NCBI GenBank assembly: GCA_029974635.1
Contig: JARKQY010000044.1
Span: 1-64,000, forward strand
DNA length: 64,000 nt
Source of the DNA: Bacillota bacterium
GTDB taxonomy: Bacteria > Bacillota > UBA4882 > UBA8346
Direction of reading: 5' to 3'
Made by a program: the position numbers and the translations under genes. The notes beneath the pieces were generated by a model. The model was not told the DNA's origin. It ran no database searches and was given only the letters and a program-made list of their open reading frames with translations. Every line of letters begins with the position of its first letter. Within the stretch, counting starts at the first letter, position 1. Shown here in pieces: positions 51,089-59,613 of the stretch.

Positions 51089-51586
51089 ATTCACCCCAAT
51101 GAATCGGTAATCTGCTTTACCGGCCATGAAACCGATATTTATGAACCGTTTAGCCGGGATTATACCATGGTCTCCTCCGATATCGGCCCGACTCCTTCCG
51201 GAGACACCAGCGAAGGCCACCCGCAAAATACCGGAACCTTTCCCCGGTTTTTCCGAAAGCTGGTCCGGGAAAGGGATAATCTGCCGCTAATCCAGGCCGT
51301 GGCCAAATGCACGTTATTACCAGCCGAAACCTTCGGATTGACCGGCAAAGGCCGGTTAATGGAAGGAGCCGACGCGGATCTGGTCATCTGGGACCTGGAC
51401 CGGATCACCGACCGGGCCGATTTTCCCGGTATTGGCAGACCGGACGCTCCGCCGGAGGGAATCGGATATGTGATTGTTAATGGCAGGATTGTGGTACAAA
51501 ACAACCGGATCCTAAAGGGTGTATTGCCCGGAAAGACCATCCAGGTTAAATCCACTGGCAACCGGAATTTATCGCAAGCAGGATAA
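51089..51586 (+). pseudogene. D-aminoacylase-type amidohydrolase, 5'-truncated
   Basis: The frame continues from the HAD stop and encodes the C-terminal third of an N-acyl-D-amino-acid deacylase: MVSSDIGPTPSGDTSEGHPQ, the GTFPRFFRKLVRE segment, LPAETFGLTGKGRLMEGADADLVIWD and the VIVNGRIVV end. The metal-binding N-terminal 350-plus residues are absent, so it is a relic. The next gene is an M20 amidohydrolase. Confidence 0.8.
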
Positions 51587-51729
51587 TTGGGTAGGATTGT
51601 TGAAAAGAGACTTCGAAGCATCAACCCAGCCCCATTCATGAGGCTTGAGAAAAATTTTTTTGCCCTAGCCGGATCCTTTAGGGTCTGGCGGAGATAAAGA
51701 CATCCATTAGACCAAAAGGATGAAGCCAA

Positions 51730-52890
51730 ATGAAAGAGTTGACAAATTTTAAGGCCATTAACGATTATTGTAGTTCGGTGCGGCGGTATTTGCATCAACA
51801 CCCCGAGCTTAGTTTCCACGAAGACCAAACAGCCGCGTTCATCTGCGGCGAATTAAAGAAACTGGGTATTGACGGAACTTCCGTGGCGGATACCGGAGTT
51901 TACGCGGTTTTTGATTCCGGGATACCGGGACCGACGGTGGTGATCCGGGCGGATATTGATGCGCTCCCGCTGCAGGAGGAAGCAGACTTGCCCTATGCTT
52001 CAAAAGTTCCCGGAGTGATGCATGCTTGCGGGCATGATGGCCATGTAGCGATTTTGCTGGGTTTAGGAAAAATCCTGGCCGAAAATCCCCCGCAAAAACT
52101 TAAGGGAAAGGTCGGCTTACTTTTTCAGCCCGCCGAAGAGTGCCCGCCGGGCGGCGCTGTAAAGGTTATCGCCAGCGGCATTCTTGATGGCGCCGATTAT
52201 ATTTTGGGATCGCATCTCACCAACCGGTTGCCGCTGGGACAGGTCGGTATCCGCCCGGGCAGTCTCATGGCAGCGGTGGATTGTTTTAAGATCGAGATTA
52301 CCGGTAAAGGGGGGCATGGTTCTTCACCCCACCTTTGCATTGATCCCATCATTACCGGAGCCCATCTGGTAAACGCCTGGCAAACCATTGTCAGCCGGAG
52401 AATCGATCCGCTGCAACCGGTGGTGCTATCCACCGGCACTTTTCATGCCGGCACCAATTTTAACATCATACCGGCCGGCGCCACCATTACCGGAAGTGTC
52501 CGCTGTTTATCCGAAACAATCAGGGCGGAGGTCGAGAGCGAATTTCGGCAAATCACCGAGACTGTATGCCGGGCGGATAAAACTTCGGCCCGGATTGATT
52601 ATACCCCCGGCTATCCGGTATTACATTGCGAACCGGATCTGGTCCAAAAGATCCGGAAAGCAGTGGACGCTTCCCTTGGCGCCAATACCGTCATCCAAAT
52701 GCCTCCCGTAATGCTCAGTGAAGACTTTGCGTACTACGGACAAGCTGCGCCTTCCGCTTTCTTCTTCATTGGCGCCCGGAATGAGGCCAAGGGGTTCATC
52801 CAGGAGAACCACCATCCCCGGTTTGACTTTGATGAAGAGGCCCTGGTGGTCGGCGTTAAAGCATATCTGGCGATTTTGCAGGCGGAATAA
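51730..52890 (+). CDS. M20 family amidohydrolase (hippurate/IAA-amino acid hydrolase type)
   Basis: A 386-residue metallo-amidohydrolase. RRYLHQHPELSFHEDQTA opens the domain; GVMHACGHDGHVAILLG holds a metal-binding Cys/His set; FQPAEECPPGGA has the catalytic Glu pair; and NHHPRFDFDEEALVVGV closes it. Members cleave N-acyl amino acids such as N-acetylcysteine or hippurate. AAAGGATGAAG precedes ATG. Next to a D-aminoacylase relic, it may be part of a former acyl-amino-acid use locus. Confidence 0.92.
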   Translation: MKELTNFKAINDYCSSVRRYLHQHPELSFHEDQTAAFICGELKKLGIDGTSVADTGVYAVFDSGIPGPTVVIRADIDALPLQEEADLPYASKVPGVMHACGHDGHVAILLGLGKILAENPPQKLKGKVGLLFQPAEECPPGGAVKVIASGILDGADYILGSHLTNRLPLGQVGIRPGSLMAAVDCFKIEITGKGGHGSSPHLCIDPIITGAHLVNAWQTIVSRRIDPLQPVVLSTGTFHAGTNFNIIPAGATITGSVRCLSETIRAEVESEFRQITETVCRADKTSARIDYTPGYPVLHCEPDLVQKIRKAVDASLGANTVIQMPPVMLSEDFAYYGQAAPSAFFFIGARNEAKGFIQENHHPRFDFDEEALVVGVKAYLAILQAE

Positions 52891-52897
52891 TGTAGTA

Positions 52898-53416
52898 TCA
52901 GTGGCGTTTGGACACATTGCAGCAAAAGTGACTTAATTCGTCGGAAGCTTCCGCCAAAGCCGCGGCCGACTCCTTTGAATCATAAAAAACCGGCTTATAT
53001 CCTTTGCCATTGTCATTTTTGACTTGCGCATAAGTTTGGCCCGCTTGATCGCCGGTGAAGTTCTTCCAGCGCACCACGGTATATTTATTTTTGGTCGCAT
53101 GCGGATAAGTAATTTGAATGACAATTAATCCGTTAGGTTGGGTCAAGTCCGGGCTATTGACGATATTTCCGGCAAAAGTAACCTTTTTCGCTTCCACATC
53201 ATCATATTCAATCAGTTGATTATCTTTGATTTCAAAACCCATATTGCACATTTCCTGCCAAACACCTACAAGCGACGCCGTCGAAGCCGGCGTTGACGCC
53301 AAAGACGAATGGTCCTTGGTTGAGTTGTCCTTAGCTGGATGGGCGCTGCCAATGGTTGATATCAAAATAAGGGCTAAAAAAATACCGAGCATCAATAAGT
53401 AACTCTTGGATTTCAT
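52898..53416 (-). CDS. secreted hypothetical protein
   Basis: A 172-residue protein with a clear signal peptide (YLLMLGIFLALILISTIGSA) followed by a Ser/Thr-rich linker. The mature part, from VGVWQEMCNMGFEI to YAQVKNDNGKGYKPVFYDS, is not recognised. It contains CC near its C-terminus. It may be a small extracellular or periplasm-like domain. No partner is evident; it converges with the M20 gene. Confidence 0.75.
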   Translation of the reverse strand: MKSKSYLLMLGIFLALILISTIGSAHPAKDNSTKDHSSLASTPASTASLVGVWQEMCNMGFEIKDNQLIEYDDVEAKKVTFAGNIVNSPDLTQPNGLIVIQITYPHATKNKYTVVRWKNFTGDQAGQTYAQVKNDNGKGYKPVFYDSKESAAALAEASDELSHFCCNVSKRH

Positions 53417-53527
53417 GGTTTTTCAATCCTTTCCATATTAGAATTTCTTATATTACTGAATTGCTCCCGTCTGTTTGAATCCAAATTGGCATGAAGATAC
53501 CCGTTCTGTCACCACCTGCCGAATATA

Positions 53528-53610
53528 TAATTATCCTCAAAAAGTTGCTTTTTGGCAAACTTTTGCGGATAATTTTTAAATTGCAGCTACCGCTACAATA
53601 TGGTTTTGAT
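53528..53610 (+). repeat. interspersed hairpin-promoter repeat, copy 3
   Basis: AATTATCCTCAAAAAGTT pairs with AAACTTTTGCGGATAATT, followed by TTTTTAAATTGCAGCTACCG and CTACAATATGG. The TATAAT seen in the other two copies is replaced by TTTTGAT. No plus-strand gene follows, so this copy is probably inactive as a promoter. Confidence 0.65.
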
Positions 53611-53626
53611 AAACTCTCCTGTAGAA

Positions 53627-53676
53627 TAAAAAAAGAAACCGAACAGTTTGTTAAGCCTCCAGTTTCTCTGGTCAAC
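53627..53676 (-). terminator. terminator with conserved GTTGACC leader
   Basis: Minus strand: GTTGACCAGAGAAACTGGAG then a stem AGAAAC/GTTTCT and seven T's. It lies about 220 bases after the GNAT gene. The remaining gap (53417-53896) holds only this and the repeat copy. Confidence 0.7.
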
Positions 53677-53896
53677 TTGATTACAGCGTAAACTATTATT
53701 TATATAAATACACGTTTATATTATAGAAAAAACAATTCACCCTAATCACAAATTTATCTTTGAATCCTTCAAGTATTGACCACCCAATGACAGTACTTGA
53801 TTCATTTGCTAATCAAATCATTAGTATTCCGATATGAATTGTCATATTTAATTTTAGCTCCAAAATTTGTTTGTGTCAAGACTATATTGAAAATAT

Positions 53897-54367
53897 TTAT
53901 GCTCCTGTATCTATTTTTAGGATCATATCAGTTCCTGAATCAACAAAGCCAAGTTTTCGATATAATGGTCTCCCCGCCTCCGAAGCATGCAACCGCATTA
54001 CGGTGTAGCCCTTTTCCCGGGCGATCTCAATCATTTTGCGGACCAGTATCGCCGCCAATCCTCTGCGGCGATACGCGGGCATGGTATACATGCTGGTCAG
54101 ATAAGCCACTTTTCCGGTGAGATTGATGAATGACGGGGGTAAATCATAGAAACATAACCCGCTGATGGCCACTATCGTTTCCGCTTCCACAGCCACCCAG
54201 GAAATATAACGCTCAGTCCGGATATTCTCTCTGAAATACCGGGTCATTTCCCGGGCAATGTTTTCAAGTCCATATTTTTGCGGTGTGTATCCTTCATCAT
54301 ACAGCTGCTTGATTCTTAATTGCACCAGGATTTCGATATCCGCTTCCGTAGCTTTACGAATTGTCAT
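53897..54367 (-). CDS. GNAT family N-acetyltransferase
   Basis: A 156-residue acetyltransferase. MTIRKATEADIEILVQLR starts the fold, and YTMPAYRRRGLAAILVRKMIEIAREKGYTVMRLHAS is the acetyl-CoA-binding RxxGxA segment, ending with PLYRKLGFVDSGTDMILKI. The acceptor is unknown. No operon partner. Confidence 0.93.
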   Translation of the reverse strand: MTIRKATEADIEILVQLRIKQLYDEGYTPQKYGLENIAREMTRYFRENIRTERYISWVAVEAETIVAISGLCFYDLPPSFINLTGKVAYLTSMYTMPAYRRRGLAAILVRKMIEIAREKGYTVMRLHASEAGRPLYRKLGFVDSGTDMILKIDTGA

Positions 54368-54455
54368 TATTTCCCCGCCCCACTCCGTTCATGAAACCTC
54401 GATTCGGCAAATTCAGTACCAAATCCGGTCCTATCGGTTTTAAAATAATAAAAGG

Positions 54456-55052
54456 TTATTTATCCTTTATATTGCGTTTCCCGCCTGCAATTTGATCCGC
54501 AGTATCTTTGATGAATTGCACCAGGGTTTCCTTGGTCCGGATATCATCGCCGGGTCCCACGCCCAGGGCGCGGATGGGATATATTTCAGTAAAGCCGAGG
54601 CGGCCGAAGATCCGGGTATACTTGATAATAATATCTTCGAACGCTTTTCCGTCCGGATTTCCTTGCGGCAGAATAAATACTAGTTTTTTCCCCGACGCCA
54701 AACGGCTCGGGTTGGGATTGGTTTTGTAATCCGGGCTATAATACGAATAGAACCGGTCGATCAATCCTTTGGTTTGGGCGGTGATGTCTCCGAAATAAAC
54801 CGGTGAAGCGATGAGCACCAGATCCGCCAGCTGGATCTCTTCCAGCACCTGGCTCAAGTCGTCCTTGACAATGCATTTATCGGACGTTGTCTTACAGGCC
54901 ATGCATCCCTGACAGCCGCGATAGTTAAGTTTGTTCAATCCAAATGTCTTGACTTGGGTCTCCGTTTTTCCTAAACTTTCAAGTAACACCTGGGTGATGG
55001 TAGCGCTATTCCCTCCAGAACGCGGGCTACCAATTACGTTGACAATTTTCAT
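54456..55052 (-). CDS. NADPH-dependent FMN reductase / flavodoxin-like protein
   Basis: A 198-residue flavoprotein. VIGSPRSGGNSATITQVLL binds FMN phosphate, and YRGCQGCMACKTTSDKCIVKDDL is a CxxCxxC insert typical of iron-sulfur flavoproteins. LVLIASPVYFGDITAQTKGLIDRFY continues the flavodoxin fold. The start at 55052 follows AGGAGGAG. It lies 130 bases downstream of the second NifK-like gene and could be an electron donor to that enzyme. Confidence 0.9.
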   Translation of the reverse strand: MKIVNVIGSPRSGGNSATITQVLLESLGKTETQVKTFGLNKLNYRGCQGCMACKTTSDKCIVKDDLSQVLEEIQLADLVLIASPVYFGDITAQTKGLIDRFYSYYSPDYKTNPNPSRLASGKKLVFILPQGNPDGKAFEDIIIKYTRIFGRLGFTEIYPIRALGVGPGDDIRTKETLVQFIKDTADQIAGGKRNIKDK

Positions 55053-55181
55053 TAAAATCTCCTCCTGGTATTGTTTTTTAGTTATAAGCTTTCGGCTGCT
55101 GATGGGGCACCGATCTTCAAAACCAATCCGGCGGCAATAGCGCAAAATATCTTCCGGAAATAAAAGACCATTGATAACATC

Positions 55182-56480
55182 TCAATTAAATCGCGTCAAT
55201 ACGACGGAATAGATATCTTCCAGTAGTTTAAGACCGCCATGATACCCCACATACGATCCGTTGATGACCAACCGTTCAATGATGGGCCATGAAATCGTCA
55301 GATAGTGGGCTTTCAAATCCCTGACCAGCTTTTTCTCCCAGGAACTGCCGAGAATTAAAGGATAGCCATGAAAATCGGTATTGCGGATTTCCTCTTGGAG
55401 CTGCTGCCCGTCACTGGAAAATCCCACTTCGGCTTGGATACCGTGATTTAATTCTTTAAAATATTCCCGTACCGCTTCCTGATGCTCCACCGGAGTATCA
55501 TCGGTCACATATTGTTTGGCTGGGAACAAGCCTAGATCATTCACCAGGAATTTGGTGAAAGCCAGCGCGTATTGGGCATCCGAAACCACTACGAACCGTT
55601 TGGCCATCACCCGGGTTTCCAGAAAGATATCGGCAAAGCGTTCGATATAGTAATAGTATTCGGCTTCATGTCTGGCAACAACCGCTTCCGTGACCCCGGG
55701 ATCGACACCGGCAAAGGCGCCCGCCGCCCGTAAAAACTTGCTGGTCTCAGATGCGCCCACCGGCATGGTGGGATAGTGGAGATACGGTGTGCCGAACTGT
55801 TCCTGTAAAAGCCGGACACTGCTCAAGCCGACCCAGGGGGATACCAGCAGGTTAAATTCAGCCGCCGTTATTTTGGCGATATTGGCTATCCCCCGGTCAT
55901 GCCCAAAGATAGTATTGGGAGTTAAACCAAGTTCCGCAACCAACCTTTCCAATTCCCGCAAATTGCCTAACCAGAACGGATCATGCATAGGAAGCCCCGC
56001 CCAGATATTTACCAGCCCTTTGATTTTATCAGGAACGGGTTTGAGATATTGTTCAATGAGCGCTTGCAGTACCCATTCATGACCTAAATAGTTGTTCCCT
56101 TTAAACCCCGGGATTGAGGCAAAGATTACCGGCTTGGCGGCATTTTGAAAGGTCCTAATAATCTCCGCTGAGTCATCTCCCACAATTTCCGGGGTACATC
56201 CGGTCAATACCACATATAAATCAGCGTCCACCACTTTAAGGGCATTTGCCACGGTCTCTTGCAAACGGCTTTCGCCGCCAAAAATGACTTCTTTTTCGCT
56301 AATATTGGTACAAGGAAAGATATGCGGCGAAAAATAACCGGAACTCCCGATGCTGCCACCGAGCTTTTCCGCGCAACCCGGACCGGCATGTAAAATCGGT
56401 AATGCCCGGGTAATCGCCTGTACTGTTTGCATTGCCGCCATTGCGCATTTATAGCGGGGTTGATCTAATATTTTTGCCAT
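55182..56480 (-). CDS. nitrogenase-like component, NifK-like subunit (set 2)
   Basis: A 432-residue nitrogenase beta-family protein. RYKCAMAAMQTV, HAGPGCAEKLGG and LTGCTPEIVGDDSAEII carry the three interface cysteines. It is similar in plan to the set 1 NifK-like protein but clearly diverged. Its ATG is one base after the NifD-like stop. No sulfur operator was found before this set. The likely electron source is the NifH-like protein of set 1 or one encoded outside the window. Confidence 0.82.
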   Translation of the reverse strand: MAKILDQPRYKCAMAAMQTVQAITRALPILHAGPGCAEKLGGSIGSSGYFSPHIFPCTNISEKEVIFGGESRLQETVANALKVVDADLYVVLTGCTPEIVGDDSAEIIRTFQNAAKPVIFASIPGFKGNNYLGHEWVLQALIEQYLKPVPDKIKGLVNIWAGLPMHDPFWLGNLRELERLVAELGLTPNTIFGHDRGIANIAKITAAEFNLLVSPWVGLSSVRLLQEQFGTPYLHYPTMPVGASETSKFLRAAGAFAGVDPGVTEAVVARHEAEYYYYIERFADIFLETRVMAKRFVVVSDAQYALAFTKFLVNDLGLFPAKQYVTDDTPVEHQEAVREYFKELNHGIQAEVGFSSDGQQLQEEIRNTDFHGYPLILGSSWEKKLVRDLKAHYLTISWPIIERLVINGSYVGYHGGLKLLEDIYSVVLTRFN

Positions 56481-56481
56481 T

Positions 56482-57948
56482 TTATCGGGTCGGCTCCTTC
56501 AAGAAAGTTGCATTTGCCTGTTGATACCACCACTTGGTATAGGGAAGCTTTACCCGGGCGGCCAGGTTCGTTTCAAAACTGCGGTTTTTGAGCTTATCCA
56601 GCACCGCATAGGCAAAGTTCAAAGTCCCTTTATAACCAAAGATCATATATTCATCAGCCACATATACGGATGGAATTCCTTGTTTGATGGCCCAGACCGT
56701 CGTTCCTGGATGACGCGAAAAGTAAAGGTCCGGCTGATAATGGTTTAAAATGTTTAATATTTCAAAATTCTGCTGATCAGCCACACTCAGTTTAAAATTA
56801 GCGGGGGAGTTTTTTACTAAGTAATTCAGTGCAGGCGGAGTTTGATCATTATCATATTTCCGGTCGTAATGCCAGGCCGCTCCCCAAACCACTTCCATCC
56901 CCAGCTCTTGCAGCACCCGGGAAACTTCAAAGGTATAGCCCGGACCCATTCCAATCACGGCCCGCAGTCCGGTTAATTCTTTTTTGACCGCTTCAATTTG
57001 CGGCAGATAAATAGCCCTTTCTTTGGCCAGATAAGCCTCCACTTCCGCCTGTTTATGGATAACCCGGCCAATCTCCCGCAACCAGGTTTCAAATCCGGTG
57101 ACCCCCAAGGGGTTGATGGTGCGGACGTAAGGAACGCCATATTGTTCTTCCAGGGCGTTTCCCAAATAAGTACCTAAAGTCCCGCAGATGCAGACCGTGG
57201 CCAGGGATTCCGATATATGAGCCAGTTCCTCCACGGTTGAATTTTGATATAAAAATTGGGTTTTTACTCCGAAATTGGCAAAGAGTTCGGTAATCTCCAC
57301 CCGGGCGCTTTCGAAGAAGTTCTTGAAATTAAGCACCGGTTTCTTCTGTTGCGGCGGCTTAACGATGCTGGTCATGACCGCATGGTCCGCCGCATCAAAG
57401 CCGGAGGCCCAGATCCGCGATTTAAAACCTTCACAGTGAACGGCAGCAATGGGAACGGGTAATTCGGCCTCGAGTTCCGCGACGATACTGTCCACATCTT
57501 CACCGATGATCCCGGTTACACAGGAGGTGCCGATGAAAATGGCTTGGGGATGATAGCGCCGGTAGGTTTCCCGGATGATCTCCTTGAGGCTGCCGGTGGC
57601 GCCAAAAACCGTATCCTGTTCGTTCATATCGGTCCCCACAAATACCGTATTATTCGCAACACCAATTTTCGCGGCCAGTTGGGAATTTAAAACATCCACC
57701 CCGGGGGCCATTGCCGTGCACCCGGAAGGAGCATGATTGATAACCGCCACATCCCTGATACCGCTTACCTGGCCCAGGGCGCAACCCGAAAGACAAGTGC
57801 TCGACTGACTGAAACAACGCTCCCGATCCTGTAAGCTCCCGCAGCGGGACTGATGGACCAGGTCCTGCAGGTCTCCATTGTATCCTGTAATGGAACCCAA
57901 ACGGGTTTCCCGAGTACCGGCTGTGGTCTCGGTTAAATTAATTGGCAT
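56482..57948 (-). CDS. nitrogenase-like component, NifD-like subunit (set 2)
   Basis: A 488-residue alpha-family protein. CLSGCALGQVSGI, HAPSGCTAMAPG and GTSCVTGIIGED carry the interface cysteines, and CICGTLGTYLGNALEEQYG aligns its second cysteine with the cofactor ligand Cys275 of NifD. The cofactor histidine is again missing (ADEYMIFGYKG). An N-terminal extension with CGSLQDRERC is present. AGGAGGAATC precedes the start. It lies 30 bases after the remnant of an MFS transporter. The set has no own NifB or NifH. Confidence 0.82.
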   Translation of the reverse strand: MPINLTETTAGTRETRLGSITGYNGDLQDLVHQSRCGSLQDRERCFSQSSTCLSGCALGQVSGIRDVAVINHAPSGCTAMAPGVDVLNSQLAAKIGVANNTVFVGTDMNEQDTVFGATGSLKEIIRETYRRYHPQAIFIGTSCVTGIIGEDVDSIVAELEAELPVPIAAVHCEGFKSRIWASGFDAADHAVMTSIVKPPQQKKPVLNFKNFFESARVEITELFANFGVKTQFLYQNSTVEELAHISESLATVCICGTLGTYLGNALEEQYGVPYVRTINPLGVTGFETWLREIGRVIHKQAEVEAYLAKERAIYLPQIEAVKKELTGLRAVIGMGPGYTFEVSRVLQELGMEVVWGAAWHYDRKYDNDQTPPALNYLVKNSPANFKLSVADQQNFEILNILNHYQPDLYFSRHPGTTVWAIKQGIPSVYVADEYMIFGYKGTLNFAYAVLDKLKNRSFETNLAARVKLPYTKWWYQQANATFLKEPTR

Positions 57949-57979
57949 CCATGATTCCTCCTAATTTATTGATCTCTTT

Positions 57980-58864
57980 TTAGCATATTTTTGTTTCGGG
58001 CAATCTTTGTTCAATACTTAAATGGCCACTTGTTAACAAATCAACCTTTATTGACGGTACCGCTGTCATTTGATCATCCAAAATAAACGGCTTGGATTCA
58101 ATTACTTTCTTTTGTCCGGAGATTTTAACCGCCAGCCCCGCGGCTACAAAACAGATGAATCCCGTAGCCAAAAACGTTATTTGATAACTACCGAAAACAC
58201 CATGCAAGGCGCCGCCTCCATAGGCCGTCAATTCCGATATCACCAGGCTGGTTCCGCATAAAGATCAAAACCGGCGCAATAAATGCCATGATGGTAATGG
58301 ATATTGCCCGGACCGCGATTTGCCAATCATAGATATGCAGCAACCATGAGAATATCGGCAAAATAACCAGTTGCCCCATAGACCCGGCGGTGCACATGAT
58401 CCCGATTACCATCCCCCGGTGTTTCACAAACCAGCATTCGGTCACCACTGTTCCAAATACGGTGGATAAAAGGCCGCTTCCTATCCCGACAATAATACCC
58501 CAGTATAAATCCATTTCCCAGGGCGCGTTCATCCAGGTTGACAGGCCGGTGCCGGCGGCCAGTAATAATAACGCCAAGGTCGTGATCCGCCGTATTCCGT
58601 ATGATTGCATCAACACTGCGGCGAAAGGAGCGTAAAACCCATATAGAAAAAGATTGATGGCGAGGGCAAATGAGATCGCCGCCCGGTTCCAGCCAAAAAA
58701 ACCCTCCCAGGATGTAATCAACGCTCCAGGCAATGGAACGAACCCCCGCCGCCGACAGCAAAGCGAAAAATGAACGCCAATACCACCCAACTATAATGGA
58801 TGGGAACCTTAGGGACCTTATAACGCAAAAATTTTACGGGCGCTGAATTCTTCAGGCAGTTCAT
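57980..58864 (-). pseudogene. MFS transporter, frameshifted and internally deleted
   Basis: ATG 58864 opens IHYSWVVLAFIF, then the frame shifts to SAAGVRSI and again to GALITSWEGFFGWNRAAISF. Helices 2-6 follow up to VLIFMRNQPGDIG. The text then jumps in another frame to HGVFGSYQITFLATGFICF, the last helix region, so about 150-200 residues are missing. It resembles oxalate/formate-antiporter-like MFS proteins. It cannot work as read. It lies between DUF1638 and the second nitrogenase-like set. Confidence 0.8.
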
Positions 58865-59613
58865 TATGAAACTCCTTTTGATACGCCGCTTGAGTCTAAA
58901 GACAAAAACAGCATCTCATCCACGGCTCCTCCCGGAGCAATGTTGATAAAATCCGGTTCAATATAAGGCCCTTTGACAATCTTCTGAACATAATCCCTGC
59001 CGCCCATGATTTCCTGATGACTTAATTTCAGCAGTTCCGCTATTTCCATTGATCGGGCTAAAGATTCACTTTCCTTGGGATTGCCGGTATGAATAAACAA
59101 AACTCTTCGATAGCCGTCATACATTCTGGTTAAAATGCCGGCGGCTTTTGCTGCGCCATACTTGTTACAGATCCGTTGATAATCGGATAGAATTGAGCGG
59201 TCGGGCGCGCACTCGCGAATGATTTTCATCCCCTCGATCCAGCCGTGGGTATGATACAAAGTGCCTTTTTCTTCCCGCCGAATTTCCGCAAACCGCTCTT
59301 GTGATCCCAGCAGAATCGGTATACAATCATGAACCCGGGGAATGGTCAGGGTAAAACCAGCCGCTTTTAAATTGCGGGCCGCGCCGCCGCACAACCCGAA
59401 GGCTAGAACCACCCGTTCACTTCCCCGTGATTCATCCAGCAATTTTTGTAACTCATTACCCAGTTTCTCCGGATAAGTATGCAATCCCATGGAAACAAAC
59501 TGAAACTCTACCGCGTCGGCGGGAGCAACCGCCAGCAACTCTTCCTTCATGACCTCGCAAGCAATGATTCTGACCGTCATTTTTTCCGCTTTGGCCGCAT
59601 TCTCTTCCGTCAA
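58864..59613 (-). CDS. DUF1638 protein
   Basis: A 249-residue protein. IIACEVMKEELLAVAP, VLAFGLCGGAARNL, RVHDCIPILLGSQERF and YHTHGWIEGMKII fit DUF1638, whose function is unknown; it is often near corrinoid methyltransferase genes in anaerobes. The likely start is TTG 59613, which shares TTGA with the methyltransferase stop; ATG 59580 is an alternative. Its stop overlaps the start of the broken MFS gene. Confidence 0.85.
   Translation of the reverse strand: MTEENAAKAEKMTVRIIACEVMKEELLAVAPADAVEFQFVSMGLHTYPEKLGNELQKLLDESRGSERVVLAFGLCGGAARNLKAAGFTLTIPRVHDCIPILLGSQERFAEIRREEKGTLYHTHGWIEGMKIIRECAPDRSILSDYQRICNKYGAAKAAGILTRMYDGYRRVLFIHTGNPKESESLARSMEIAELLKLSHQEIMGGRDYVQKIVKGPYIEPDFINIAPGGAVDEMLFLSLDSSGVSKGVS

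Noticed and set aside
55182-57948. Protochlorophyllide or chlorin reductase (BchNB/BchYZ)
   Set aside because: No pigment genes are near, the NifD-like protein keeps a cofactor-type cysteine, and the context is anaerobic methyl/sulfur metabolism.
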